From Lacticaseibacillus saniviri JCM 17471 = DSM 24301 (GTDB taxonomy: Bacteria > Bacillota > Bacilli > Lactobacillales > Lactobacillaceae), in the NCBI RefSeq assembly GCF_001311785.1, contig NZ_BBBX01000023.1, forward strand, positions 1 through 39,981: a DNA stretch of 39,981 nt. The letters are read 5' to 3'. The notes under the pieces were generated by a model. It did not search any database, was not told where the DNA came from, and saw only the letters and a program-made list of their open reading frames with translations. Of this stretch, positions 1 through 7,988 are shown one piece after another. Made by a program: the position numbers and the translations under genes. The number at the start of each line of letters is the position of its first letter. Within the stretch, counting starts at the first letter, position 1.

Positions 1-685
1 ATGATATAAGTCGCACCCAGTTCGGCGCCGGATGTGGCAAAATTAATAACCCGGTTGTCGCAAAATAGTGGGTTGAGAAATGTGGCATGAAGGCATGCCA
101 ATTGAATGGCTGGGTCGCGATTGGTAGCCCCTTCATCACGCCAGCAGCGGTCAAGGCAACAAACAGCATGGACATGATGAACATGGCCGCCCCACCCAGC
201 AGTGACATCACTTCAAGCGAGCGGGTAAAGAGATTCTCGGCCACGATAAAAATCAAAATCACGACGAATGTAAAAATCCCAAACCACATATTCGACATAT
301 GTTTATCTAAGGTGTTGTCACCCAAGATCATCCAAGACAACGCCACAATCACAGAGTTTGCGACGTCAATTAAGTATGGCAGTGTGCTTGACCAGTACAT
401 CCAGCTGGTCCAATAACCTAATGTATCACCAGATGTGTGGCGCACCCAAGTCGCCAACCCCCCACCGGCTTCGGTGAAGGTCGTCCCGATCTGTGCTGAG
501 ATCAGTTCGTATGGAATAATGTAGGCCAGTAACAAGAAAATCCAAGACAGGACAACGGATAAGCCCTGATTCTGGAAGGGATAAAAAATATTTTCGAAGC
601 CAATTACGGTCACAAAAACTAAGAGACCCAAGATTGGCCACGACATATAGCTCTTTTGTGGATTCAGATCATTTGCGGTATTCAT
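1..685 (-). CDS. APC-superfamily amino-acid permease, 5' part only
   Basis: The gene runs off the left edge, so only the N-terminal part of a membrane transporter is present. The start ATG at 685 has a strong AAAGGAGG site about eight bases upstream. The translation begins MNTANDLNPQKSYMSW and continues with several hydrophobic membrane segments (for example GLLVFVTVIGF and SWIFLLLAYIIPYEL) and an APC-type stretch with FTEAGGGLATWVR. The frame is lost near 45-58: before it the protein reads FATTGLL, after it NFATSGAELGATYI resumes in another frame, so one base is probably missing or extra. It lies divergent from an ornithine decarboxylase, and in such pairs the permease often exchanges the amino acid for the amine, so ornithine/putrescine antiport is an inference. 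Glutamate/GABA-type or other exchange is equally possible. Family is fairly certain, substrate is not. Confidence 0.8.
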   Translation of the reverse strand, partial: MNTANDLNPQKSYMSWPILGLLVFVTVIGFENIFYPFQNQGLSVVLSWIFLLLAYIIPYELISAQIGTTFTEAGGGLATWVRHTSGDTLGYWTSWMYWSSTLPYLIDVANSVIVALSWMILGDNTLDKHMSNMWFGIFTFVVILIFIVAENLFTRSLEVMSLLGGAAMFIMSMLFVALTAAGVMKGLPIATQPFNWHAFMPHFSTHYFATTGLLILPHPAPNWVRLIS

Positions 686-788
686 ATAACTCCTCCTTTT
701 GACGAAACGATAGCAGTCGTTCAGTCAGCGGGCGGCTTATTGTGGTAATAACCAAAAGGAAACACAGATGTCCACTACTTTCAAAAAA

Positions 789-817
789 TTTTCACAAAAA
801 TAATATTACATTATAAT
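789..817 (+). promoter_or_regulatory. Promoter of the ornithine decarboxylase gene
   Basis: A consensus -10 box TATAAT (812-817) is preceded, after 17 bases, by TTTTCA (789-794) as a weak -35 box. The start codon at 857 lies 40 bases downstream. The surrounding 686-856 region is AT-rich and separates the gene from the divergent permease; nothing else was recognised in it. Confidence 0.65.
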
Positions 818-856
818 GGTATTAGTGTATAGCTTTTTCAGAAAGGAATTTACAAA

Positions 857-2930
857 ATGCCATTAAAAAATTGGATTGGGTCCGGGGATTTCATTACCGT
901 TTACCCTCGAAAACACCACGCATATTTCAGAAAACACACTCGGATCACTGGGTGCAGCCATCATCGAGGCCACTGATACCACAACTTTTAATCAGTTGGA
1001 TCAAAGCGGCTTACCATTGCCCACTTTTGTCATGGGCGATAATCATTTGACATCGCAACATCTTCTCCTACATAGTACTCCGTTGACAGCAGCAACCGTT
1101 GAAACAGCGCTTGAGGCTTACACCGAGCAACAGGTTCCTGCGTTCATCCGTGATCTGCTCGCCTTTAGTGAGGCTGATCCCACCAGCTTTGCGACACCGG
1201 GACACCACGCCGGACACTATGACGACTTGGGTCCCGCCGGCTATTTGTTCCGCCAGGCCTATAATCAAACCTTCTTCAGCAGTGACACCTCTGATGTGGT
1301 GACAGCGCTAGGCGACATGTTGACGCACGGTGGCACCCCACTCGATGCCGAACAAGCCGCAGCCAAACTCTACGGTGCCGACAAAACCTATTTTGTCACT
1401 AATGGCACGACGGGTTCTAACAACATCGTGGCGAGCGCACTGCTGCAGCCAGGTGATTTGGTTCTCTTTGACCGCAATAATCATAAGTCCCTCTACAACG
1501 GGGCTTTGGTCATGAACGATGCGACACCTGTTTATCTGGACACGCTGCGTACCGATCGCGGCCTAATCGGACCGGTCGATTTGAATGGTGTGACTAGCGC
1601 TAGTTTGCGTCAAGCCGTGGCTCAGATTGATCCCGCAAAGGCCAAGCAAAAGCGGCCATTCCGATTGGCTGTGCTGGAACTTGAAACCTTTGATGGCCTC
1701 GTACCTGATGTCCGCCGCCTCTTAGACACTTTTGGGGCCTTATGCGACTACGTGTTGTTTGATGCCGCATGGGGCGGATATGAACACTTCTTACCTGCCA
1801 TGGCACCGATGGACCCGCTTCACCTTGAACTGACCTCAGACGATCCCGGTATCATTGTGACCCAATCCGTTCACAAGCAACAATCCGGCTTCGCCCAGAC
1901 CTCACAGATTCATAAAAAGGATGCCCATCTCAAGGGGCAAGACAGATATGTCAGCCACGCGCAATTCAATCACGCTTATCTCAAGCATGTCACCACCAGC
2001 TATTCATATCCCGTCTATGCCTCACTGGCCGTCAATGTCGCACTCAACAGTGGCGCCCGCGGTCAAAAGATCTGGCGTGATGCGCTGACTGCGTCACTGG
2101 CATTCCGGCGCGCACTGGCAGAAACCAAGCTCTTTAGTGCCTTCAATGACCCAGAACTACTGCAGACATCAGACGAGACACTCATACAGTCGGCACAAAC
2201 TTGGCAACTCAAGCCGGACAGCAACTGGCTCAAGTTGCCCGGGATTCAATCCCAGCAGGCCTACCTCGATCCCTTCAAGGTCACCGTCATGTTGCCGACG
2301 GACAAAGCGCTGGGTGTCTCTGGTTGGTTAGTGGATCGTTACTTACTCGATCACGGTATCGTGCCCGAAAAAGCCGACCCTAATTCCTTATTGTTCTTGG
2401 TCACCCCTGGCTCCAATCAAACCGACTGGCAACAATTACTGACTGTCCTGAAACAGTTTGAGGCCGACTTTTTGAACAATGTCAGCGTGGCCGCCGCATT
2501 ACCGCAGCTGGTCGCCGAAACCGGCTCCCGCTACGCCAATATGACCTTACGCGAATTGGGTCAAGCGCTCTCTGACTTCTTCATTGATCGGCATTTGGTC
2601 ACCCGTCAACGGGCACTGTTTCAAAACAGCAACGCCCGCCCAAAAACAGTTCGTGCGGCGCAAGCGGATGCCGCCTTCATGAAGGGCGACTACGAAACGG
2701 TGCCCCTCAAACAGGCACTGGGGCGCACTGCCGTCGAGGGTGCGCTGCCATACCCTCCCGGCATCTTTGTTGTGGTGCCCGGTGAAATCTGGGAACAGGC
2801 CGCCATTGACTACTTCGACACATTATTTGCCGCCGTCAGTCAATTTCCTGGGTTCACGCCAGAAATACAGGGCGTGTTCACGGATGATGCGGGCCGCCCC
2901 GTTGTCCACGTCCTCAAAGACAAGCACTAA
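857..2930 (+). CDS. Inducible-type ornithine decarboxylase (Orn/Lys/Arg decarboxylase class)
   Basis: A PLP-dependent fold-type I decarboxylase of about 690 residues, converting ornithine to putrescine and CO2 and consuming a proton. The closest family member I recognise is the inducible ornithine decarboxylase of Lactobacillus sp. 30a (about 730 residues). The shared landmarks run in order: FATPGHHAGHY, LYGADKTYFVTNGT, LVLFDRNNHKS, the PLP-lysine motif SVHKQQ (Lys near residue 334 counted from the TTG at 876), TSQIHKKD, DHGIVPEKAD, and the C-terminal GALPYPPG. The ATG at 857 with AAAGGAA upstream is the likely start. Removing one A from the six-A run at 865-870 puts it in frame as MPLKIGLGPG, so an extra base there is likely. 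It has its own promoter and terminator. Ornithine is the most likely substrate, but lysine or arginine cannot be formally excluded from sequence. Confidence 0.9.
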
Positions 2931-2949
2931 GCAACGCGAATAAATGCGC

Positions 2950-2995
2950 AAAAAAGACACTGCAATCGCCCCATTGGGCAGCACAGTGTCTTTTT
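2950..2995. terminator. Bidirectional intrinsic terminator between odc and ynbB
   Basis: The stem AAAAAGACACTG pairs with CAGTGTCTTTTT around a loop rich in C and G. A-runs on one side and T-runs on the other make it usable from both strands. It sits 20 bases after the decarboxylase stop and 16 bases after the convergent ynbB stop. Confidence 0.85.
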
Positions 2996-3010
2996 GTCTG
3001 CGATATTGCT

Positions 3011-4269
3011 TTAATCTTTGGTATAGAATGTATCTTGCGCCGCACCAATAATCGCTAACTTGATGTGGGCATAGGTTAAGCCACCCTGCAAATAGAGCGT
3101 GTATGGTGGCCGAATTGGACCGTCACCGGAAAATTCGATGGTTGAGCCTTGAACAAAGGTCCCACCTGCCATGATGACTTGATCTTCATAACCAGCCATT
3201 TGTTCGGGAATTGGTGTCACAAACGAATCCACTGGTGAATTGCGTTGAATCGCCTCCGCGAACTTGATCATGGCGTTGGGTTCACCAAAGTTCACCGTCT
3301 GGACAATATCAGTCCGAGGGGCATCCCATCGAGGACTCACCGCAAGCCCGAGTGCTTCGAGCAAGGCCGCTTCAAAAATCGCACCCTTAATCGCATTACC
3401 GGTTGTTTGTGGGGACATGAAGAAGCCCTGGTACATTTTACCGAGCAAGCTTCCTGTCGCGCCCTCAGCGCCACCTAGGCCAGGAACCGTGAACCGATAA
3501 CTGACACGTTCCACCAGATCCTTTTTCCCAACAATGTAACCACCTGTCGGCACGATACCACCGCCGGCATTCTTATATAATGAACCGGCCATCAGATCGG
3601 CGCCAACTTCCAGTGGTTCGATGGTTTCGGAGAATTCACCGTAAGCATTGTCGACAAAATCCAAACATCGGGCAAGACTGCGCGGACCACATCAATCATG
3701 GCCTTGATCTTAGCGACTGTGAATGAATCTCGCGTGGCATACCCACGAGAACGTTGAATCGCAATCACCTTGGGCTTAGAAGCGAGGCGAGTTTTGACCG
3801 CTTCAACATCCATCTCACCTTCTGGCGTCAGATCCACATAGCCGACCTTGATGCCATATTCCTTTGGACTGCCGACACCGTTACCCGCTAAGCCCAACAC
3901 TTCTTGCAAGGTGTCGTAAGGCTCGCCTGTGATGTAGAGAATCTCATCGCCAGGCCGAACTAACCCGAGCAACGCCACCCCAATGGCATGGGTGCCAGAG
4001 ACCAGTTGTGGGCGCACCAGTGCGTCCTCACCGCCCAAAACATCTGCGTAGATAGCTTCTAACACATCCCGACCTTCATCGTAGTGGCCGTAACCAGTTG
4101 ACCCGTTCAGATAACTCTCTGCCACATGGTGGTCTTGGAATGACTTCAAGACCTTAGCCTGGTTTTCAACGATTTGTTCGTCAATCTCAGCCAAACGTGG
4201 TTGAATCTGCTGATCCACCTGATCAACAATGGCCATTAATTTTGGATCAATCTTATCCCGATAACTCAT
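3011..4269 (-). CDS. ynbB: Methionine gamma-lyase / aluminium-resistance family protein (YnbB-like), frame-broken
   Basis: A PLP-dependent Cys/Met metabolism-like enzyme of about 419 residues. The N-terminal part (3665-4269) carries GYGHYDEGRDVLE, VSGTHAIGVAL and the conserved GRDVLE/AL block. The C-terminal part (3011-3664) carries FVDNAYGEF, the PLP-lysine motif SLYKNAGGGI, and a PTGGYIVG segment. The two halves are in different frames, and the switch lies at about 3655-3675 between PDVW and FVDN, which are adjacent in the family. The start ATG at 4269 has a perfect AGGAGG site. It follows miaA at 20 bases, an arrangement known from Bacillus and lactobacilli. In vivo function is poorly defined: methionine gamma-lyase activity is annotated by homology only. 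The protein is probably intact in the organism. Confidence 0.88.
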
Positions 4270-4289
4270 CTAATTCCTCCTCAAATCAC

Positions 4290-5215
4290 TTATCGCGTTA
4301 ACCAGTCGCGCGTCTGCTGACTAATATCAGCTAAGCTTTCCGGTTGTTGCACCAAATCAAACCACTGGGTGGGCATTTGATGTCTAAAAATGTTAATTGG
4401 CGTTTCGCATAGCGCCGTGAATTCTGCTTCACTTGTTCGACAGCGGTCGACAGGGTCATGTCACCGTTCAAATAAGGCAGGAACTCCTTGTAGCCGATGG
4501 CCTTCAGCGCTTGCGCATCGGGCCCCGCCAGTGCGAGCACTCGTTTGACCTCATCGAGCAAACCGGCCTGCATCATCAGGTCGACGCGTTGATTGATGCG
4601 CTGATACAGCAGCGCTCGCTCAGTGGTCAGTCCAATAACGCGGGTCTGAAACTGGGGATTATTCTCTGGCTGCGCCGAAAATAATTGACCCGTGGTTTCA
4701 ATCACTTCAAGCGCGCGAATCACCCGCCGACTGTTGCCGACAGGAATATTGGCCGCAGCCGCAGCGTCACGTTGTTCGAGTTGTTGCCACAGCCAGGTTT
4801 GATCATGCTGCGCTAATGCTGCTTGCCAGACCTCGCGGGCATGGCTGGGTGGTGCGTCACCACCCAAAGGCAGGCCGAGGCGCAGCGCATTCAGATAAAA
4901 GCCGGTCCCACCGACCAAGATTGGCACGTTACCCCGCGTCAGAATCGCATCGATTGCTTCTATGGCACGACGCATAAACTGGGCCACGGAGAAATTGGCC
5001 TTCACCGACACAATGTCGTACAAATGATGTGGCACACCGTTCATCTCGGCCGGTGTGATCTTTGCGGTCCCAATTGCCATCTCGCGATAAATTTGATACG
5101 CATCGCCATTGACGACCTCTCCACCCACTGTTTGCGCGAGTTTGACGCCCAAATCACTCTTGCCCACAGCGGTCGGTCCCACAATCATTATGATTTTCGG
5201 GTTGTCTTTATTCAT
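4290..5215 (-). CDS. miaA: tRNA dimethylallyltransferase MiaA
   Basis: This enzyme transfers a dimethylallyl group to N6 of A37 in tRNAs reading UNN codons. The P-loop GPTAVGKS lies at residues 13-20, followed by the family blocks NGDAYQIYREM, GTAKITP, VPHHLYD and VGGTGFYLNAL. Start: the ATG at 5215, with GGTGATGAA upstream, gives MNKDNPKIIMIVG. An upstream in-frame codon at 5263 would run into the divergent DUF3042 promoter and adds a non-family extension. The end is frame-broken: after KRQLTF the present frame gives an atypical tail stopping at 4331. Adding one T to the T5 run near 4383-4387 restores FRHQMPTQWFDLVQQ to a TAA at 4290. Total length is about 308 residues, normal for MiaA. It forms an operon with ynbB. 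Confidence 0.93.
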
Positions 5216-5239
5216 TTCATCACCAATGTTTAGTATAAT
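5211..5239 (+). promoter_or_regulatory. Promoter of the DUF3042 gene
   Basis: A consensus TATAAT (5234-5239) stands 38 bases before the DUF3042 ATG. A weak -35 (TTCATT, 5211-5216) at a 17-base spacing lies inside the first codons of divergent miaA. Confidence 0.55.
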
Positions 5240-5277
5240 GAACTTAGTAACAAAGTTCAGCATCTGGAGGGATTTTC

Positions 5278-5457
5278 ATGAAGCATAAATTTTTCAAAGG
5301 CTTTTTAGTTGGCACATTGGCCACAGTTGGTGCGGTTGTAGGTAGTGTCTTTGCATTCAAGAAGACCTACGTCGAACCCGTTGAAACCAAAGTTGAAGAA
5401 ATCAACGATAACCGCAAGCGCGCAAACCGCAAGCGTTTATCCGCTCACCAAGGCTAA
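5278..5457 (+). CDS. DUF3042 family small protein
   Basis: A 59-residue protein. It starts at ATG 5278 behind a GGAGGG site (CTGGAGGGATTTTC) and ends at TAA 5457. Layout: a short basic head (MKHKFFKG), one hydrophobic glycine-rich segment (FLVGTLATVGAVVGSVFAF, about residues 9-27), then KKTYVEPVETKVEEI and a basic tail NRKRANRKR. This matches the DUF3042 family, found in lactobacilli at about 55 residues, whose KKT-VEP-E and N-RKRANRKR motifs are present. It is probably a single-pass membrane or membrane-associated protein with a positively charged tail. Function is unknown. It has its own promoter and terminator, so it is a monocistronic unit, divergent from miaA. Confidence 0.9.
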   Translation: MKHKFFKGFLVGTLATVGAVVGSVFAFKKTYVEPVETKVEEINDNRKRANRKRLSAHQG

Positions 5458-5463
5458 TCGAAT

Positions 5464-5500
5464 AAAAAGAACTGCGGCAATCTGTCGCAGTTCTTTTTTT
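5464..5500. terminator. Bidirectional terminator between DUF3042 and rhodanese genes
   Basis: AAAAGAACTGCG pairs with CGCAGTTCTTTT around a nine-base loop, followed by a T7 run. It begins seven bases after the DUF3042 stop and serves the convergent minus-strand operon as well. Confidence 0.9.
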
Positions 5501-5516
5501 GTATTCAAGCCTATGA

Positions 5517-5924
5517 TTAATCCAAAGACTTGTTTCGCCTTTGTCTTACCAGACCAGTTGTTGTAACCCTTTTTGAGCCAGTAAACGTGCAAGAATTTGT
5601 TTTTTGTAACCGCCGAGCAGCCCGCACGGACAACACGCCAGTCCCATCATAAAGATAAACGGGCAAATCCTTGCGCAATTCCACCATGCGCTCCTTGAGT
5701 TGCGTGTATGGCAGACTCCGAGCCCCTAGAATATGGCCCAGATCGAATTCATTCTTTTCACGCAGATCAATGATTTGTGCTTTGCGCATGTTCTCTTCAA
5801 AAGCTTCGGGTTCAAGTTCGCCACCGATAGCTTTGAGCTGTTGTTTTTGCCAAGCCAGGTAACCCCAGTTGACTGCCCAGGCGATTAACCCGGCACCTAA
5901 AAGAATCAGTAGAAAATTGATCAA
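5517..5924 (-). CDS. Membrane-anchored rhodanese-like domain protein, 3' end frame-broken
   Basis: The N-terminus is one hydrophobic helix (INFLLILLGAGLIAWAVNW), followed by a rhodanese fold with AQIIDLREKNEFDLGHILGA and LPVYLYDGTG. The Cys expected in the active loop is not seen (YLYDGTGVLS), so it may be a catalytically inactive single-domain protein, as in many lactobacillar homologues; this is inference. Start: TTG at 5924 with a perfect AGGAGG seven bases upstream, immediately after the glk stop. Near 5590-5615 the frame changes. After AARRLQK the family pattern VYWLKKGYNNWSGK is found in another frame, so at least one indel exists. The true stop is uncertain, probably close to 5517 with a second indel. 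Last gene of the gluP-yqgQ-glk operon. Confidence 0.8.
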   Translation of the reverse strand: MINFLLILLGAGLIAWAVNWGYLAWQKQQLKAIGGELEPEAFEENMRKAQIIDLREKNEFDLGHILGARSLPYTQLKERMVELRKDLPVYLYDGTGVLSVRAARRLQKTNSCTFTGSKRVTTTGLVRQRRNKSLD

Positions 5925-5936
5925 GTCGCGCCTCCT

Positions 5937-6896
5937 TTACTTGATAGCCAAGGATGCCGCACCGATAACCCCAGCGGTATTTCCCAAGGTTGCTAAACGT
6001 AATTCTGTCGTCTTCCGAACGTTAGGGAAGGTGAACTGCTTGAAGTATTTGTCAACACGCGTCAACAAGAAGTCTCCGGCAGCTGAAACCCCACCACCGA
6101 TAACGATGAAGCTTGGATTCAACATGTTACCAACATTGGCTAATGCTAAGCCCAAGAAGTAAGACACGCGATCAACGATCATTAAGGCCAACTTGTCGCC
6201 GTCCTTGGCGCAATCGAAGACGATCTTGGAAGAAATTTCATCACCATCATCAAGGATTTGCTTGAGCTTGGAGTCCCCGGCAAATTCTTCGGCCATGTCG
6301 CGGGCAACACGGACAACACCAGTCGCAGAAGCCACTGTTTCTAAGCATCCGCGCTTACCACATGTACACATGTAGCCATTAGGATCAACGGTAACGTGAC
6401 CTAATTCACCGGCTGAACCAGCCACACCGTGCAACAAGTTGCCGTCTGCGACAATCCCGCCACCGACACCAGTACCCAGTGTCACGAAGGTCACGTCCTT
6501 GTTGTTATCGCCGGCACCTTGCCATTGTTCACCTAAAGCAGCCACGTTGGCATCGTTATCAATTGTGAACGTGATGCCTGTGCCCTTTTCGATATCCGCC
6601 TTAACGGGTTGTGTGGTCTTCCAGTTTAAATTGAAAGCTCCCGTTACTGTGCCCTTATCGATATCAACAGAGCCAGGTGAACCCATCCCGATACCGATGA
6701 AGTCGCCAGGTGTCATGTTATAAAGGTCCAGATGTTCATTGATTGATTCGATGATATCAGGAACAATGTGCTTCCCATCATCTAAAATATTGGTGTCGAT
6801 ACTCCAGCGTTGTTGAATTTCACCCTCTGGGGTCATGATCGCGAACTTCGCTGTGGTACCGCCGAGGTCAACCCCGATGATTTTCTTGTCTGCCAT
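5937..6896 (-). CDS. glk: Glucokinase, ROK family
   Basis: Phosphorylates glucose at C6 with ATP in the cytoplasm, serving sugars that enter without the PTS. The frame is intact at 319 residues, the usual length. The phosphate-binding motif DLGGTT is at residues 10-15. The ROK signature follows: GTGVGGGIV, GELGHVTV with the conserved zinc-ligand His, and the zinc-binding CTCGKRGCLE. The start ATG at 6896 has GGAGG seven bases upstream. The reconstructed yqgQ frame runs 29 bases into this gene. The order gluP-yqgQ-glk is the same as yqgP-yqgQ-glcK in Bacillus subtilis, which supports both calls. Confidence 0.97.
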   Translation of the reverse strand: MADKKIIGVDLGGTTAKFAIMTPEGEIQQRWSIDTNILDDGKHIVPDIIESINEHLDLYNMTPGDFIGIGMGSPGSVDIDKGTVTGAFNLNWKTTQPVKADIEKGTGITFTIDNDANVAALGEQWQGAGDNNKDVTFVTLGTGVGGGIVADGNLLHGVAGSAGELGHVTVDPNGYMCTCGKRGCLETVASATGVVRVARDMAEEFAGDSKLKQILDDGDEISSKIVFDCAKDGDKLALMIVDRVSYFLGLALANVGNMLNPSFIVIGGGVSAAGDFLLTRVDKYFKQFTFPNVRKTTELRLATLGNTAGVIGAASLAIK

Positions 6897-7121
6897 TATT
6901 TTGCCTCCGTAAATCAGAATTTAGTGGTGATTTTAACTCTTGCTCGTGTTCGTGGCGCAACACAATTTTGGCCGTGGCGTAAGTCTTATCGTCGAGCAAA
7001 CCCGATTCATGCAAGCGATCGACTTCAACCGCGGCCAATTCCATATCCCACAGGCGCTCGCGACGTGGATATAGGTGCCATATCGTTTTAACAACTGTAG
7101 AACGTCATAGTATGTTTTCAT
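6868..7121 (-). CDS. yqgQ: YqgQ family (DUF910) small protein, frame-broken
   Basis: A small protein of about 84 residues when repaired. It begins MKTYYDVLQLLKRYGTYIHV, a typical YqgQ start. A frame change near 7060 is then needed to read on as ERLWDMELAAVEVDRLHESG, LLDDKTYATAKIVLRHEHEQ and EL, ending at a TGA (6868-6870) inside glk. Without the repair the reading frame ends in a non-family tail. The WDMEL-E-RLHE-G pattern matches a family known structurally as a three-helix bundle of unknown function. The start ATG at 7121 is five bases after gluP. The 29-base overlap with glk suggests translational coupling. Confidence 0.8.
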
Positions 7122-7126
7122 GCCGA

Positions 7127-7804
7127 CTACATCACCCCGATCATAGCCACTGCCACGACGGCGATGACCAGCACAACGCCCATCAATATTCGCCGATTGC
7201 GATTGATGAGACCGATGTTTGGAGCCCCCAGCACACCAGCGACTAAGAAGCCACCAATCAGACCACCGATGTGTCCGGCAATATCGATGCCACTACCGAA
7301 CAAATTAAAGACCAGATTGATCCCAACCAGCAACAAATATTGTTGCGCAATTGATCGAATCGCTGGGTTCTCGCGGAAATTATCGCCAAGCATCAAGAAA
7401 GCCCCGAATAGACCGAAGATTGCCGTACTTGCTCCAGCCGCCAATGCATTAGCGTTGAAGACCATGCTGACATAGTTACCCGCAATCCCACTGAGCAGAT
7501 AGATGGCTAAGAATCGTGCATGGCCAAAAATCTGTTCCGTCATCATCCCAAGATAATAGATTGACACGGCATTCACAACCAGGTGCATCAAGCCAATATG
7601 CAGAAACATCGGCGTGAACAGCCGCCACCATTCACCCTGTGCAATCAGTGGATTGTAGCGGGCACCCAGATCGAGCAGCACCATTGTGTTAGTGCTGCCA
7701 CCCTTAAGTGTTTCCAGCAGATACACCGCGAATGTGATTGCGAGTAGCCCATATGTCATGAATGGCATATTATTGAGCCGATTCTTCCAGTTTGATTGCC
7801 GCAT
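7127..7804 (-). CDS. gluP: Rhomboid-family intramembrane serine protease
   Basis: An integral membrane protease of 225 residues that cleaves transmembrane helices. About six or seven hydrophobic segments are visible. Catalytic elements are all present: GEWWRLFTPMFLH on the L1 side, the nucleophile in GASTAIFG (GxSx), and the histidine in DIAGHIGG on the last conserved helix. Unlike B. subtilis GluP/YqgP it lacks the large N-terminal and C-terminal extensions; it is the short lactobacillar form. The start ATG at 7804 has AAAGGATG upstream. First gene of the gluP-yqgQ-glk-rhodanese operon. Its 5' region contains the pbp2B terminator at 7852-7881, so the operon either has its own promoter or receives read-through. 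Confidence 0.93.
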   Translation of the reverse strand: MRQSNWKNRLNNMPFMTYGLLAITFAVYLLETLKGGSTNTMVLLDLGARYNPLIAQGEWWRLFTPMFLHIGLMHLVVNAVSIYYLGMMTEQIFGHARFLAIYLLSGIAGNYVSMVFNANALAAGASTAIFGLFGAFLMLGDNFRENPAIRSIAQQYLLLVGINLVFNLFGSGIDIAGHIGGLIGGFLVAGVLGAPNIGLINRNRRILMGVVLVIAVVAVAMIGVM

Positions 7805-7851
7805 AATTCATCCTTTCCGTGTGAGAAAAAGCACTGCTTGTTTCTTTTCCC

Positions 7852-7881
7852 ACAAAAAACAACAGGTTGGTTCCTGTTGTT
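7852..7881 (-). terminator. Terminator after pbp2B
   Basis: A perfect nine-base stem AACAACAGG/CCTGTTGTT with a six-base loop is followed on the minus strand by a T-run (7853-7859). It lies between the pbp2B stop (7989) and gluP (7804). Nothing further was recognised in 7882-7988; the rpmG gene often found here in relatives was not seen. Confidence 0.75.
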
Positions 7882-7988
7882 AAAACAACGCACTACGAAC
7901 CAAGCAGAATGAGTGTTACCACCTAACCGGTTTGGACCAGTTATCACTTGTAGTAGTTAGCATTTTTGTAAGCCCTGCCTACCCACTT

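Noticed and set aside
426..641. Minus-strand open frame of 71 codons inside the permease
   Set aside because: The permease frame in the same stretch encodes clear membrane helices with a ribosome site; this frame is only its shadow.
3011..3664. Separate gene for the YnbB C-terminal half
   Set aside because: It begins mid-domain without a ribosome site and continues the upstream half directly, so it is one frame-broken gene.
4331..4400. MiaA ending at 4331
   Set aside because: The tail is not family-like; one added T restores the usual C-terminus to 4290.
7808..7985. Possible rpmG (ribosomal protein L33) between pbp2B and gluP
   Set aside because: All minus-strand frames were read; none shows L33 motifs, only a terminator and a spacer.
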